This document shows positions 1-9,029 of a stretch of 64,000 nt of DNA, piece by piece; positions within the stretch are counted from its first letter, which is position 1, and each line of letters opens with the position of its first letter. Position numbers and translations under genes: made by a program. The notes below the pieces were generated by a model. That model saw only the letters and a list, made by a program, of their open reading frames with translations, searched no databases and was not told the DNA's origin. Source of the stretch: Closterium sp. NIES-65 (Eukaryota > Streptophyta > Zygnematophyceae > Desmidiales > Closteriaceae); NCBI GenBank assembly GCA_948144175.1, contig CANXME010001993.1, positions 124,001 to 188,000 on the forward strand, given 5' to 3'.

Positions 1-196
1 AGTGGGGGAGAACAAGGGGTCACAAGACCAGTCAAGCAAAGCAAAGCAAAGCAAGCTCAGGGTGGATCACAACGTCACCACACAGTCCGAGCACAAGAGC
101 AGGGCCAGAGGCCAGTTCACATGCAGGAGTACAGACATATATATAAAACTAGACAAGCAAGAGCAGGTATATATATATGTCACAGTACAAGTGAAG

Positions 197-3100
197 TCAA
201 GAGGAGAGCAAGTGAGGCAAGACAGGCACAAGACCCAGCTGGGTGCAAAAGCGCTGATGGTCACAAGGCGTGAGTGCCTTGGTGAACACATCAGCAGTGT
301 TGGCCTCAGAGGCCACGTACGCAAGTCGCAACTGACCACGCTGCTGCAGCTCACGAGCAAGGAAGTAGCGGAGAGCAATGTGCTTCGTTCTGTGCTCCAA
401 GCGCTGCTCTCGACACAAGGCCAGCATGGCCTTGTTGTCTACGTACAACACTGGAGGAGAACGAGGCCGCTCTCCAAGGTCAGTCAGCAGGTAGGTGAGC
501 CAGCGAAGCTCCTGTGCAGCCATGGCCCCGGCGTAGATCTCAGCCTCACAGCTGGAGCCGAGAACCGAAGACGAGCGAGTAGACCGCCACGAGACAGAGC
601 CGGAACCAAGGCTGAAGGTGTAACCCTGTGACGACCGCTGCGTAGCCTGGTCGTCAGCCCAAGAAGCGTCCGCGTGGCCGGTAAGGACCACTGGACTCCG
701 CCCTCCAAGCACTAGCCCCATGCCCGACGTGCTGCACAGGTAGCGCAATACCCTCTTCGCTGCAGCCATGTGCTCCGGTCTGTGTCTCCCAGGAGCAACA
801 TAGCGAGCAAGAATGCTCAGAGGGTATGCAAGGTCAGGTCGTGTGCAGGTCATCAGGTACATGAGGCAGCCAACAAGCTCTGCATACGGACCACTTGACT
901 CTACGGACTCATCCGAAGGCAGAGCTGAGAGTGAGTGGCGAGTAGGCAGAGGAGTGGCCTGAGGCGAGGAGTACGTGAAGCCGAAGCGCTGAAGGACCTG
1001 CTGCACCATGTGTGACTGAGTCAAGGTAATGGTGCGGCGTGCTCTGTCCCGAGTGATCTGCAAGCCAAGGTAGCTGCGCAGTTCACCCAGGTCTGTGCAC
1101 GTGTGTCTCTTCAGCAGTTCGGACTTCACGTAGGCGAGTCCAGCAGTGTCTGCTGTGGCAAAGACCAAGTCGTCGACGTACACGAGGATGTAGAACGGCG
1201 GCAGGGAAGTGTCGGTGCGAAGAAACAGCGACGGGTCAGCAGTAGAAGGAGCAAACCCAAGAGCCGCAAGCGTAGTCCTCAGTGTGTCGTGCCACTCACG
1301 CGGTGCCTGGCGGAGACCGTAGACTGGCCGTCGGAGGCTCCACTTGGTGCCAGGAGGGAAAGTCCCAGTGAAGCCAGGTGGACGGCGAAGCCAGATCTCC
1401 TCGTGCAGGCTACCCTGCAAGAACGCAGTGCTGAAGTCGAGAGAGTGAAGCTCGTAGTCGCGCTGAGCGGCTATGTGCAGCAGCACCCGAAGAGTAGTCA
1501 TCTTCGGGGTGGGAGAGAAGGTCTGAAAGTAGTCAACTCCCTGCCGCTGACTGAAGCCACGAGCAACGTACCGTGCCTTGAAGACAGGTGGAGAGCCCGG
1601 CGGCCGCTTCACCCTGAAGATCCACATGCCACTGACGATGTTCGCCCCAGGAGGGGGAACCGCGTCAACGTAGGTGCCTGTGGACTTCCAGGAAGCCATC
1701 TCTGCATCCATAGCTGCCTGCCACTGAGAGGAGTAGGGACCCTCTACGGCCTTTGCGTAAGAACGCGGAGTCGGGATGTCTAGTGCATCCGGGTCTCCCT
1801 CAGGGGCAAGCAGTACAGACGCGAGATGAGGTGAAGCAGCCACTAGACACTGTAACTCCTCCTGCCTGTCCTCTAGGACGTCCGTGCCAAGAGCACACTC
1901 ACCCCCGACGGACGGAGGACAGACAGAAGCAGACTCAGCAACAAGACTAGCAGCGTAGTCGAGACGACAGCGAGCAGCAAAGTCGACGAGCTCAGCGACT
2001 AGAGCAGACGCAGCAGTGGACTCAAAAGAGGGGTCAGTGACGACAGTAGCAAGCAGACGCGTGACAGTAGGACTGGCAGCACGAAGAGAGTCCGACTCAG
2101 GGTCGGCAAGCGCAGGAAGAGAGGACTCAGGAGGAGAAGGCAAAGGGGCACGCAGAGGAGCAGTGGACGGACGCAAAGACATCCGGTGCGTGCCAGGGAC
2201 AGGAGGAGGACGCTGACGCGAACTGCGACCACTAGCGCGAGCAGTGTGAACAGGTGACGCGGGACGAGACGCAGGCTCACGACGCTCAGCAAGACCTCCA
2301 GTAGGACCAGTGTAAGGAGAGGGAGCAGGCAGTGGAGAGGAAGGCTCCAGCAGGGACTGCGACTGGACAGGCGGTGGACCCTCTACTGGAGGAGAAAGAC
2401 CAAGAACCTGCTGCAGGAGCGGAACGAAGTACGGCCGAGGCCGCGCGGCAGCTCCAGACGCAGCAGGGACAGCACCAACACCCTCAGCGACAGCACCAGC
2501 GCCACCCACACCTCCAGCGGCAGGACCAACAGCAGTAGGCTCAGCACCAGCGCCCTCAGCAGCTCCAGCACCAGGAGGACCCGCAGGTCCAGCAGCTCCG
2601 GGACCGGCAGCACCCGCACCCTCGACGGTCGAAGAAGCTCCAGCTCCAGCTCCAGCAGCACCTCCAGACTCAGCAGCACGCCTCCAGCGGCGAGCGAACC
2701 ACTCGCGCAGCTCCTGTGGAAAGAGGGGCTCCCGGCGAGACGCAGCAGCAGGAGAAACCCCAGGCTCAGCAGCTCCAGACGCAGCACCCCCAGGCTCAGC
2801 AGCTCCCAGCTCAGCACCCCCAGGCTCAGCAGCTCCCGACCCAGCACCCCCAGACTCAGTACCTCCAGGCACAGCACCCCCCGGCTCAGCACCCCCAGGC
2901 TCCGCACCCTCCGCAGTAGCACCCTCAGGCCCAGCACCCCCAGCAGTAGAACCCCCAGGCTCAGCACCCCCGCGCACAGCACCCCCAGAGTCAGCACCTC
3001 CAGGCTCAGCACCCGCAGCAGCAACAGAGTCACCAGTAACCTCGACCGGGTCAACGGCGTTTACCTGGGACACACCTGAGGGGGCAGGAACCTGAGGGGG

Positions 3101-6100
3101 GAGGGGGTCTACGGGGGGGGGAACCGGCACAAGGAAGTCCGGGGGAGGGGGGAGGGAAGGAGTGCGGTAGGGGAAGAGACGGTAGAAGGGGACTGATTCG
3201 TCGAACGTGACGTCCTGGGAGGACAGAACACGACGAGAGGAGGGGTGGTAAAACTGCCACCCTGGGGCGTCAGTGGGGAAGCCAAGGAAGACACAGGGAG
3301 CAGCACGAGGGGACAGCTTGTCCGCAGACAAGTCGCGGACAAACGCCCGAGATCCCCAGACACGGAACACAGACGCATCGCCAACCTTCCCCGTCCACAG
3401 CAAGGCTGGGGACATCGCAGGCCGAGAGACCCGGGGGTGAAGGTTGAGCTGATGCGCCGCGTACCTCACCGCAAACGGCCACAGAAAATGGGGGGCAGCC
3501 GCATGCATCATGGACGTACGAGCGACATCCATGACCATACCAATGCGGCGCTCAGCAATCCCATTTTGCTGTGGTGAGTCCGGAAGCGTGAAGGTCTGGT
3601 GGATCCCCCGTGCACGACAGTAGTCCCGCAGAAGGCGAGAAGAGAACTCTCCGCCTCTGTCAGAGTGCAGACGCAAAACAGGAAAGTCCGAGCCGAAGCT
3701 CTTCCTTAGCTGGAGACGAGCCTCGCGGATCCAGTCGATCAGCACCTCAGTGACCTCACCCTTGCTGCGCAAGGGGAGGACTGTGGTGTAACGCGAGTAG
3801 TCGTCAACCACCAACAGGAAGTAGCGCTCGTAACCCTGCCCACGGACGGGGGCTGGGCCCCACACATCCATGTGAAGCGTCTGCAGGGGAGCCTCTGTCG
3901 GGGGGAAGTGGGAGGAGTGAGGAGTAGCCTGGAGGCGACCCTCGACACAGGGGACACAGGAAGGTCCTGGCCCGGAGGGGAGAGGAGGGAGAGACTGGGG
4001 AAGACCAGAGACAAGGACACGGGAAGCCATGCTCCAAAGACGGGGCAAGGAGGGGTGGCCAAGACGGTGGTGCCACAGGAGAGTCTCGTGAGACAGGAGG
4101 CGACAAGAACAGGGGGCAGACTCAGGACCTGACCGGGACGCAGCAGCAAACACCTGGCCCGACGCAGCCACCTGACCAGACGCAGGGACAGGAGGAGACT
4201 CAACGGTCAGGGTGTAGAGACTCGACCCCGGCCGACGCGAGAACGTGGCCAGGTGTCGGCCTGTGCGTGCCTCCGTGCAGTGGGTCACCCGCTGACTCGC
4301 AGGAGTGAACTGGTGAACCCCCACATCCTGCAGGTCCGCTCCACTCACCAAGTTCGTAGAGAACGAGGGAAGGTACAGACCCGACAGGGTGCCCGAAGGG
4401 GCAGCCGGACACGGGAGGATAGTGGAGAAGTGAGACAGGACAGGACCCCCAGAGGGGTCAGCAAGGGAGACCGCAACTGGCCGGCCGAGCGGCGTAAGGG
4501 TAGTGCGGTCTCGAAAGAAGGAGCGAGAAGCTCCGGAGTCAAGTGTGAAAGTGAGGGAGGACGAGGACGACGCAGTACCTGAGAGCGCAGTCTCACCAGT
4601 ACCTGAGAGCACAGACGCACTGGCACCTAGAGCAGCAGCCTCACAAGCACCTTGCGCAGCAGTACCAATGCTCGGGTCGGGCTGGAAACAGCGGTAACCC
4701 TCATTCTCCTCACTATAATCCACAACATACATAGCAGCAAGGATAGCATCAAAATCAAGATCAAAGATCGCTACACCAGCCCTGAGAAGCTCATCCCAGC
4801 GAGGGATCTCACTAGCCCCAGGGAACTGCCGACGCCAAGCGTCCGTCAGGCGGCCAAAGCAGCGCTGGGTGGCGTGGGCACCCCCACATTGCTCACCCGC
4901 GCGGTCGCCGGAACGAAGAACGTAGGTGCAGAGACCAGTACCCCCACCCCTCTGACGCCCAGCGTACCACTCACGAAGCTGCTGAGGCGGAGGGATGTCC
5001 CGCGAGCGCTGCTGCTGCTGCCGCTGCGAGCGCTGGCCACCACCACCGCCGCTACGCTGCTGGGTACCACCTCGACCAGCTCCACCTCCTCCACCACCAC
5101 CGCCGCCTCCGCTGCTGCCTCCACCGCCTCCACCTCCGCCGCCTCCACCACCGCCGCTGCCTCCACCACCACCGCTGGCACCACCACCACCGTCTCCGCC
5201 ACTGCTGCCACCACCACCACCACCTCCACCACTAGTCCCGCCGCCACCCCCACTCCCTCCGCCACCACCGCCGCCACCGCCACCGCCCCCTCCAGCTCCA
5301 CCCGCGCCCTTGGCCCCCTTGCCCTTGCTAGAGCGACGTCTCCCACTAGGGGCAGACGCCGCGCCGACCGACTCAAGACCAAGTAGGTCGGCAGCAGCAG
5401 CAGAGGCAACAGAGGGCAGCAAGGGGGAAGGAGAGCACCCCTCAAAGATGGGGGTGCGAGGGTCACCACGAGAAGCACCTACAGCGACTATGCTCTTCTC
5501 CGCTGCGAGGAGGGCCTTCTCGAGGAGGTCGACGGTGAGGGTGGTGGGACAGACTGCGAGAAAGTGGTCCGTGACGACGCGAAGGGAGTCAGGGAGGCGC
5601 GCGACTACGTAGTAGAGAGCGATGTACATGGGGGGGGGGTTCTTAGCGCAGAACTCAGCAGGAAGGGCGGCGCGGTAGCGAGTGTCACTAGTGCGGAGGT
5701 GCGTAATGAGGTCAGCGACAGTGGGAAAGGCAGAGAGGTCAGGAAAGAGGTAGGGAAGCACGAGACGGCTCAGTGCAGCAGTGGCAGGGGAGGAGTAGTG
5801 CGCAACTACAGCGTCGTACAAGGTCTGAGCACTCTTGTACTGACTAAAGTGCGCACGCTCAGAGGTAGGGAGGTGACGACGCACAGCAAGACGTGCAGCA
5901 GCATCGCGGGTGGCCCACTTAGAGCGGACAGCGGGATCAGCATCGGCAGCAGGAGCAGGAGAGGCGCCAGAGGTGAGGTCAAAGAGAGAAAGGTCGTCAG
6001 CCCTGTCGCACTGTAAGAACAGCTGCAGGTCGTCTAACCAGACCTCAAAATCAATGGCGCGACCCTCAGCGTCAAAAGCTAGGACACTAGGGGTAGCCAT
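197..6100 (-). CDS. Copia-A1 gag-pol polyprotein (gag, PR, IN, RT, RNase H), intact
   Basis: A 1967-aa polyprotein from the ATG at 6100; the frame is open slightly further upstream but only from non-ATG codons. Order: copia-type gag (about 1-245), a run of about 90 mostly Gly residues (about 255-350), an odd Cys-His motif from C391, protease DSGAS (D521), GAG-pre-integrase (LWHHRLGHPS), integrase with D745, D814 and E850 (DD35E spacing), a long Ala/Gly/Pro/Glu linker of degenerate AEPGG repeats, reverse transcriptase with D1555 in LDFSTAF and YVDD at 1641-1644, and copia RNase H with D1811, E1854, D1888 and D1937. All catalytic residues I can locate are present. Copia-type domain order (IN before RT) is clear. 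Whether it is expressed cannot be seen here. Confidence 0.93.
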   Translation of the reverse strand: MATPSVLAFDAEGRAIDFEVWLDDLQLFLQCDRADDLSLFDLTSGASPAPAADADPAVRSKWATRDAAARLAVRRHLPTSERAHFSQYKSAQTLYDAVVAHYSSPATAALSRLVLPYLFPDLSAFPTVADLITHLRTSDTRYRAALPAEFCAKNPPPMYIALYYVVARLPDSLRVVTDHFLAVCPTTLTVDLLEKALLAAEKSIVAVGASRGDPRTPIFEGCSPSPLLPSVASAAAADLLGLESVGAASAPSGRRRSSKGKGAKGAGGAGGGGGGGGGGGGGSGGGGGTSGGGGGGGGSSGGDGGGGASGGGGGSGGGGGGGGGGGGGSSGGGGGGGGGGAGRGGTQQRSGGGGGQRSQRQQQQRSRDIPPPQQLREWYAGRQRGGGTGLCTYVLRSGDRAGEQCGGAHATQRCFGRLTDAWRRQFPGASEIPRWDELLRAGVAIFDLDFDAILAAMYVVDYSEENEGYRCFQPDPSIGTAAQGACEAAALGASASVLSGTGETALSGTASSSSSLTFTLDSGASRSFFRDRTTLTPLGRPVAVSLADPSGGPVLSHFSTILPCPAAPSGTLSGLYLPSFSTNLVSGADLQDVGVHQFTPASQRVTHCTEARTGRHLATFSRRPGSSLYTLTVESPPVPASGQVAASGQVFAAASRSGPESAPCSCRLLSHETLLWHHRLGHPSLPRLWSMASRVLVSGLPQSLPPLPSGPGPSCVPCVEGRLQATPHSSHFPPTEAPLQTLHMDVWGPAPVRGQGYERYFLLVVDDYSRYTTVLPLRSKGEVTEVLIDWIREARLQLRKSFGSDFPVLRLHSDRGGEFSSRLLRDYCRARGIHQTFTLPDSPQQNGIAERRIGMVMDVARTSMMHAAAPHFLWPFAVRYAAHQLNLHPRVSRPAMSPALLWTGKVGDASVFRVWGSRAFVRDLSADKLSPRAAPCVFLGFPTDAPGWQFYHPSSRRVLSSQDVTFDESVPFYRLFPYRTPSLPPPPDFLVPVPPPVDPLPPQVPAPSGVSQVNAVDPVEVTGDSVAAAGAEPGGADSGGAVRGGAEPGGSTAGGAGPEGATAEGAEPGGAEPGGAVPGGTESGGAGSGAAEPGGAELGAAEPGGAASGAAEPGVSPAAASRREPLFPQELREWFARRWRRAAESGGAAGAGAGASSTVEGAGAAGPGAAGPAGPPGAGAAEGAGAEPTAVGPAAGGVGGAGAVAEGVGAVPAASGAAARPRPYFVPLLQQVLGLSPPVEGPPPVQSQSLLEPSSPLPAPSPYTGPTGGLAERREPASRPASPVHTARASGRSSRQRPPPVPGTHRMSLRPSTAPLRAPLPSPPESSLPALADPESDSLRAASPTVTRLLATVVTDPSFESTAASALVAELVDFAARCRLDYAASLVAESASVCPPSVGGECALGTDVLEDRQEELQCLVAASPHLASVLLAPEGDPDALDIPTPRSYAKAVEGPYSSQWQAAMDAEMASWKSTGTYVDAVPPPGANIVSGMWIFRVKRPPGSPPVFKARYVARGFSQRQGVDYFQTFSPTPKMTTLRVLLHIAAQRDYELHSLDFSTAFLQGSLHEEIWLRRPPGFTGTFPPGTKWSLRRPVYGLRQAPREWHDTLRTTLAALGFAPSTADPSLFLRTDTSLPPFYILVYVDDLVFATADTAGLAYVKSELLKRHTCTDLGELRSYLGLQITRDRARRTITLTQSHMVQQVLQRFGFTYSSPQATPLPTRHSLSALPSDESVESSGPYAELVGCLMYLMTCTRPDLAYPLSILARYVAPGRHRPEHMAAAKRVLRYLCSTSGMGLVLGGRSPVVLTGHADASWADDQATQRSSQGYTFSLGSGSVSWRSTRSSSVLGSSCEAEIYAGAMAAQELRWLTYLLTDLGERPRSPPVLYVDNKAMLALCREQRLEHRTKHIALRYFLARELQQRGQLRLAYVASEANTADVFTKALTPCDHQRFCTQLGLVPVLPHLLSS

Positions 6101-6234
6101 GGCGACAACAGCGACGCAGTGCAAGCAGTAGGGAAAGAGCTCGCAGTGTCAGTGGGACAGTGCTCACCAGGCAGGGCAGGTCGTGCTGCTATGCAGAAAG
6201 GCGGCTCAGCGACCGGGCAGCTCGGGTGCACAGC

Positions 6235-7065
6235 GGCTCGGCTCCCGGGCGGTTCGGCGGCGGGGCGGCTCGGGCGCAGGGCGGCTCGGCTCCCGGGCGG
6301 CTCGGCGGCTGGGCGGCTCGGGTGCAGGGCGGCTCGGCTCCCGGGCGGCTCGGATCCTGGGCGGCTCGGCGTTGGGCGACTCGGCTCCCGGGCGGTTCGG
6401 CTGCTGGGGCGGCTCGGTCGGGAGATGCAGGGTCGGGGCCGTCAGGTGCAGCGGCGGGTCGACCGGTGCAGTGGCGGGCCGGCAGGTGCAGCGGCGGGCC
6501 GGCAGGTGCAGCGGCGGGGCCGTCAGGTGAGGCGGCGGGCCGGCAGGAGCAGCGGCGGGGCCGTCAGAAGCGGCGGGCCGCTGGGTGCAGCGGCGGGCCG
6601 GCAGGTGCAGCGGCGGGCCGGCAGGAGCAGCCGCGGGGCCGTCAGGTGAGGCGGCGGGCCGGCAGGAGCAGCGGCGGGCCGAAGGGTGCAGCGGCGGGGC
6701 CGTCAGAAGCGGCGGGCCGCTGGGTGCAGCGGCGGGCCGGCAGGTGCAGCGGCGGGCCGGCAGGAGCAGCGGCGGGCCGGCAGGAGCAGCGGCGGGGCCG
6801 TCAGGTGAGGCGGCGGGCCGGCAGGAGCAGCGGCGGGCCGTAGGGTGCAGCGGCGGGGCCGTCAGAGGCGGCGGCGGGGCCGCGGCAGTAGAGGCGGGGC
6901 CGCGTCAGGGGAGGCGGCGGGGCCGCGTCAGGGGAGGCGGCGGGGCCGCGTCAGGGGAGGCGGCGGGGCCGCGTCAGGGGAGGCGGCGGGGCCGCGTCAG
7001 GGGAGGCGGCGGGGCCGCTTCAAGTAGGCGGCGGGGCCGCGATCAGGAGAGGTGGCGGGGCCGCG
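6235..7065 (-). repeat. GC-rich minisatellite leader of Copia-A1
   Basis: Between the primer site and the gag ATG lies very GC-rich tandem sequence in at least three blocks. One is built on GGCTCCCGGGCGGCTCGG-type units (about 6235-6415). One has a 20-bp unit around CGGCGGGCCGGCAGGTGCAG (about 6470-6850). One has a 23-bp unit around GGCGGGGCCGCGTCAGG (about 6870-7060). Long open frames run through it in several phases only because it lacks A/T stops. The matching leaders of A3 and A5 contain tandem repeats of quite different units. Confidence 0.85.
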
Positions 7066-7176
7066 TCTGAGGGACAGCGGGGCCGCGAGGGAAAAGGCGA
7101 CCCGAGGGGTCGCTAAAAAAAGGCGCGCCTCGGGGCGCGCTTCGGTGGGCCCTAAAAAAACGGTCATATGGCAGGA

Positions 7177-7190
7177 CCCGCTCTATACCA
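7177..7190 (-). promoter_or_regulatory. Primer-binding site of Copia-A1
   Basis: Minus-strand TGGTATAGAGCGGG directly abuts the LTR end. It resembles the initiator tRNA-Met site (TGGTATCAGAGC) with one mismatch in the first 12 bases. This fixes the orientation and the LTR boundary. Confidence 0.75.
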
Positions 7191-7321
7191 TGTGAAGCAA
7201 GGAAAACAGGAATGAAATGACTAAGTCAAAGTTGGGTACAAATACAACCCTAGAAAGCTGTACCCCATATGTGCTACCCCACTATAGCCTACAAACATGC
7301 ATCAGTTATAATAATCCGACA
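7191..7321 (-). repeat. 5' LTR of Copia-A1 (131 bp)
   Basis: On the minus strand it starts TGTCGG and ends CTTCACA. It has the same length as both LTRs of Copia-A3 (131 bp) and shares their core: GTAGGCT(A/G)TAGTGGGGTA, then a short spacer and TAGGGTT. The outer edge is followed by TTTTC, the presumed target duplication. Confidence 0.85.
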
Positions 7322-8376
7322 TTTTCCGCTTCCACTACATTCGCCTTTGTCGCCACATTCCTCTGCTGCGACGGACCCTTGTAGCTCATGCTATTCGGGT
7401 TGGAGTAGCACTCTGCGGCACGATGCCTGTAGCGCCCACAACAATCACACTTGCCGTCAAAACCTCGTTTCTGCTGCCACTCCGCTCCCTCATTTTCTCC
7501 TTTCTCGTTCTCCATCGCTTTGCCCTTATAGTTTCTGCTTCGCGGGTTCTCGTAGCAATTTATCGCCTTATGCCCGCGCTTTCCACACTGGTAGCATGCT
7601 CCAAACGCCTTCGTGGCATTCACCAAAGCGGGCCTCTCCTCATCAAACTCCTTAGCTACTGCTGCTGCTTTCTTCTTTCTCATCTCCTTAACCGTCTCAA
7701 GCGACTGTAGAATCTCTTGCAGCTTCATCAAACTCTCCGGCGGTTGGTACGTAAACATACCGGTGTCGGATTCCCACTCCTTAGGCAGTCCATCGACTAT
7801 ATAGTCGATCATTACTTTCTCCGTCTCCGCGGCTCCCATCACACGTAGGTCGTCGTTGTAGCTTTTCGCCCTGTTAATGTAGGTGATGATTTTCTCGCCT
7901 TTCTCCATGCTCAGCATCAGTAGTTGCTTCTTGATCGCCTTCTTGTTGACATCGTTTGTACCCATGTATGTGGACTCCAGGTACTCCCACGCTCGCTGTG
8001 CAAGGTTCAGCTCCCCTGCAAACTGGTCCAAATCCACCGCGATTCCATCGGCAACTGAATGACAAAGCTGAAAGAAAGCTTTCTTACTTTGCCTTTTAAA
8101 CGCCGCTATTTTCTCCTTCGTATCTGTCGTGGAAGGCGCAACTCCCTCCATCGTCTCCTCGTCGGGACGGTAGTACGGCAAGAGGTCCACCTCCTCTGCC
8201 CTTCGAATAAACTTCTTCCGCCTCACGTTCTAGTTGCTTCCATTGAAGCGCTGGGCTTCACTGAGCCCGATCGTTGGTTTCGCCACCAATCGGCCATTCG
8301 CAAGGGCCTCGAGAAGAGCCTTCAACTGCGGGTCTCCAAGACTCACACTGGAACCCGAACTCGCCTCGTCTCCCAT
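7322..8376 (-). pseudogene. Copia-B gag, truncated by Copia-A1 and carrying one internal TAG
   Basis: Minus-strand frame from ATG at 8376 (MGDEASSGSS). One in-frame TAG at 8232-8230 separates a roughly 48-codon N-terminal part from the remaining roughly 300 codons. The protein reads as a copia-type gag of the UBN2 class. A helical capsid-like part (AWEYLESTYMG, LLMLSMEKGEKIITYINRAK) is followed by two CCHC zinc knuckles: CYQCGKRGHKAINC (from about residue 261) and CDCCGRYRHRAAEC (about residue 310). Two knuckles are more than the usual one in copia gag. The frame ends abruptly at the Copia-A1 LTR, so protease and pol should lie left of the window. It is not closely related to the family A gag. 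Confidence 0.82.
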
Positions 8377-8460
8377 AGCGTAGGCGTGAACGACTCCTCT
8401 TCTCCACTAATTTCACTTAGCGCACCAAGTGAATCTCACGACGACTGACGCACCTGTTCG

Positions 8461-9029
8461 CCAATCTCTATTACCAGTTCTCAGGATCGTAAGCACCTTA
8501 GTCGGCAATAGTCTACTTGCTATCGCCTATCGTGTTCTCCACGATCTCCCGAATCCAATGATATGCGCAGCTCTGCTTGAAGTTGTCAATACATACTTCA
8601 GCAATTTTTAGAATCTCAATGTTGTCCAATGTTGTATTTCCAGAATGAGTACAAACAGTTTTATAGTCAGGCAAGACACAAAATGCGATTCGTAACTTCA
8701 CTTGTTTCCCAAGTAACCGCGTGCACCTCGTTTCACCCCGAGTCGCACACGCAACCGAACCGAATTCGGTGAACACTCCTCAAGACCGAATCTGGAAGCT
8801 TCTCGAACACGCCTCGAGCTCGAACCACGATTTCCCCTCGCCAACTTCAATCTCGATGCTTCTTCCACCTTCTCACACATTCCTTCTCGATTTCTCTCTC
8901 CCTTCTCACGCCGTAGGCCGATTTCCACTGTTTCACCTAGAATCATCCACGCGCTTCCATTTCGCCGTCATTCCGCCGTCGTAGAGACTTTCGCCATACG
9001 TTCCGTGGTTGGGCGAACCAACCCTAACA
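8461..9029 (-). repeat. Copia-B 5' LTR (8477-9029) and adjoining primer site (8461-8476)
   Basis: On the minus strand this begins TGTTAGGGTTGG at 9029 and runs about 553 bp to a TGGTAATAGAGATTGG primer-like site at 8476-8461, about 85 bp before the gag ATG. The start fits copia LTRs. The end is not a clean CA, so the inner boundary is approximate. It contains the 12-bp palindrome ACCGAATTCGGT at 8759-8770, which recurs in the gypsy LTRs. The LTR edge touches the satellite array exactly at 9029/9030. Confidence 0.6.

Larger units (their letters stand above)
1..7321 (-). mobile_element. Copia-A1, near-complete Ty1/copia retrotransposon (3' LTR off left edge)
   Basis: Read on the minus strand this is 5' LTR (7191-7321), primer site, a GC-rich leader about 1.1 kb long, one intact gag-pol frame (6100 to 197) and a 3' untranslated stretch running off the window at base 1. 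Base 1 matches the sequence that in sister copy A3 lies about 30 bp upstream of the 3' LTR, so the missing LTR should begin just outside the window. It interrupts the gag of Copia-B at 7322. The next five bases (TTTTC) should be the target duplication and should recur beyond the left edge. It is the only copy of family A in the window with an unbroken frame, so it may be autonomous. Confidence 0.9.

Noticed and set aside
6119..7070. Arg/Gly/Ala-rich frames in the Copia-A1 leader
   Set aside because: GC-rich tandem repeats with few stops, located between primer site and gag and on the strand opposite the element.
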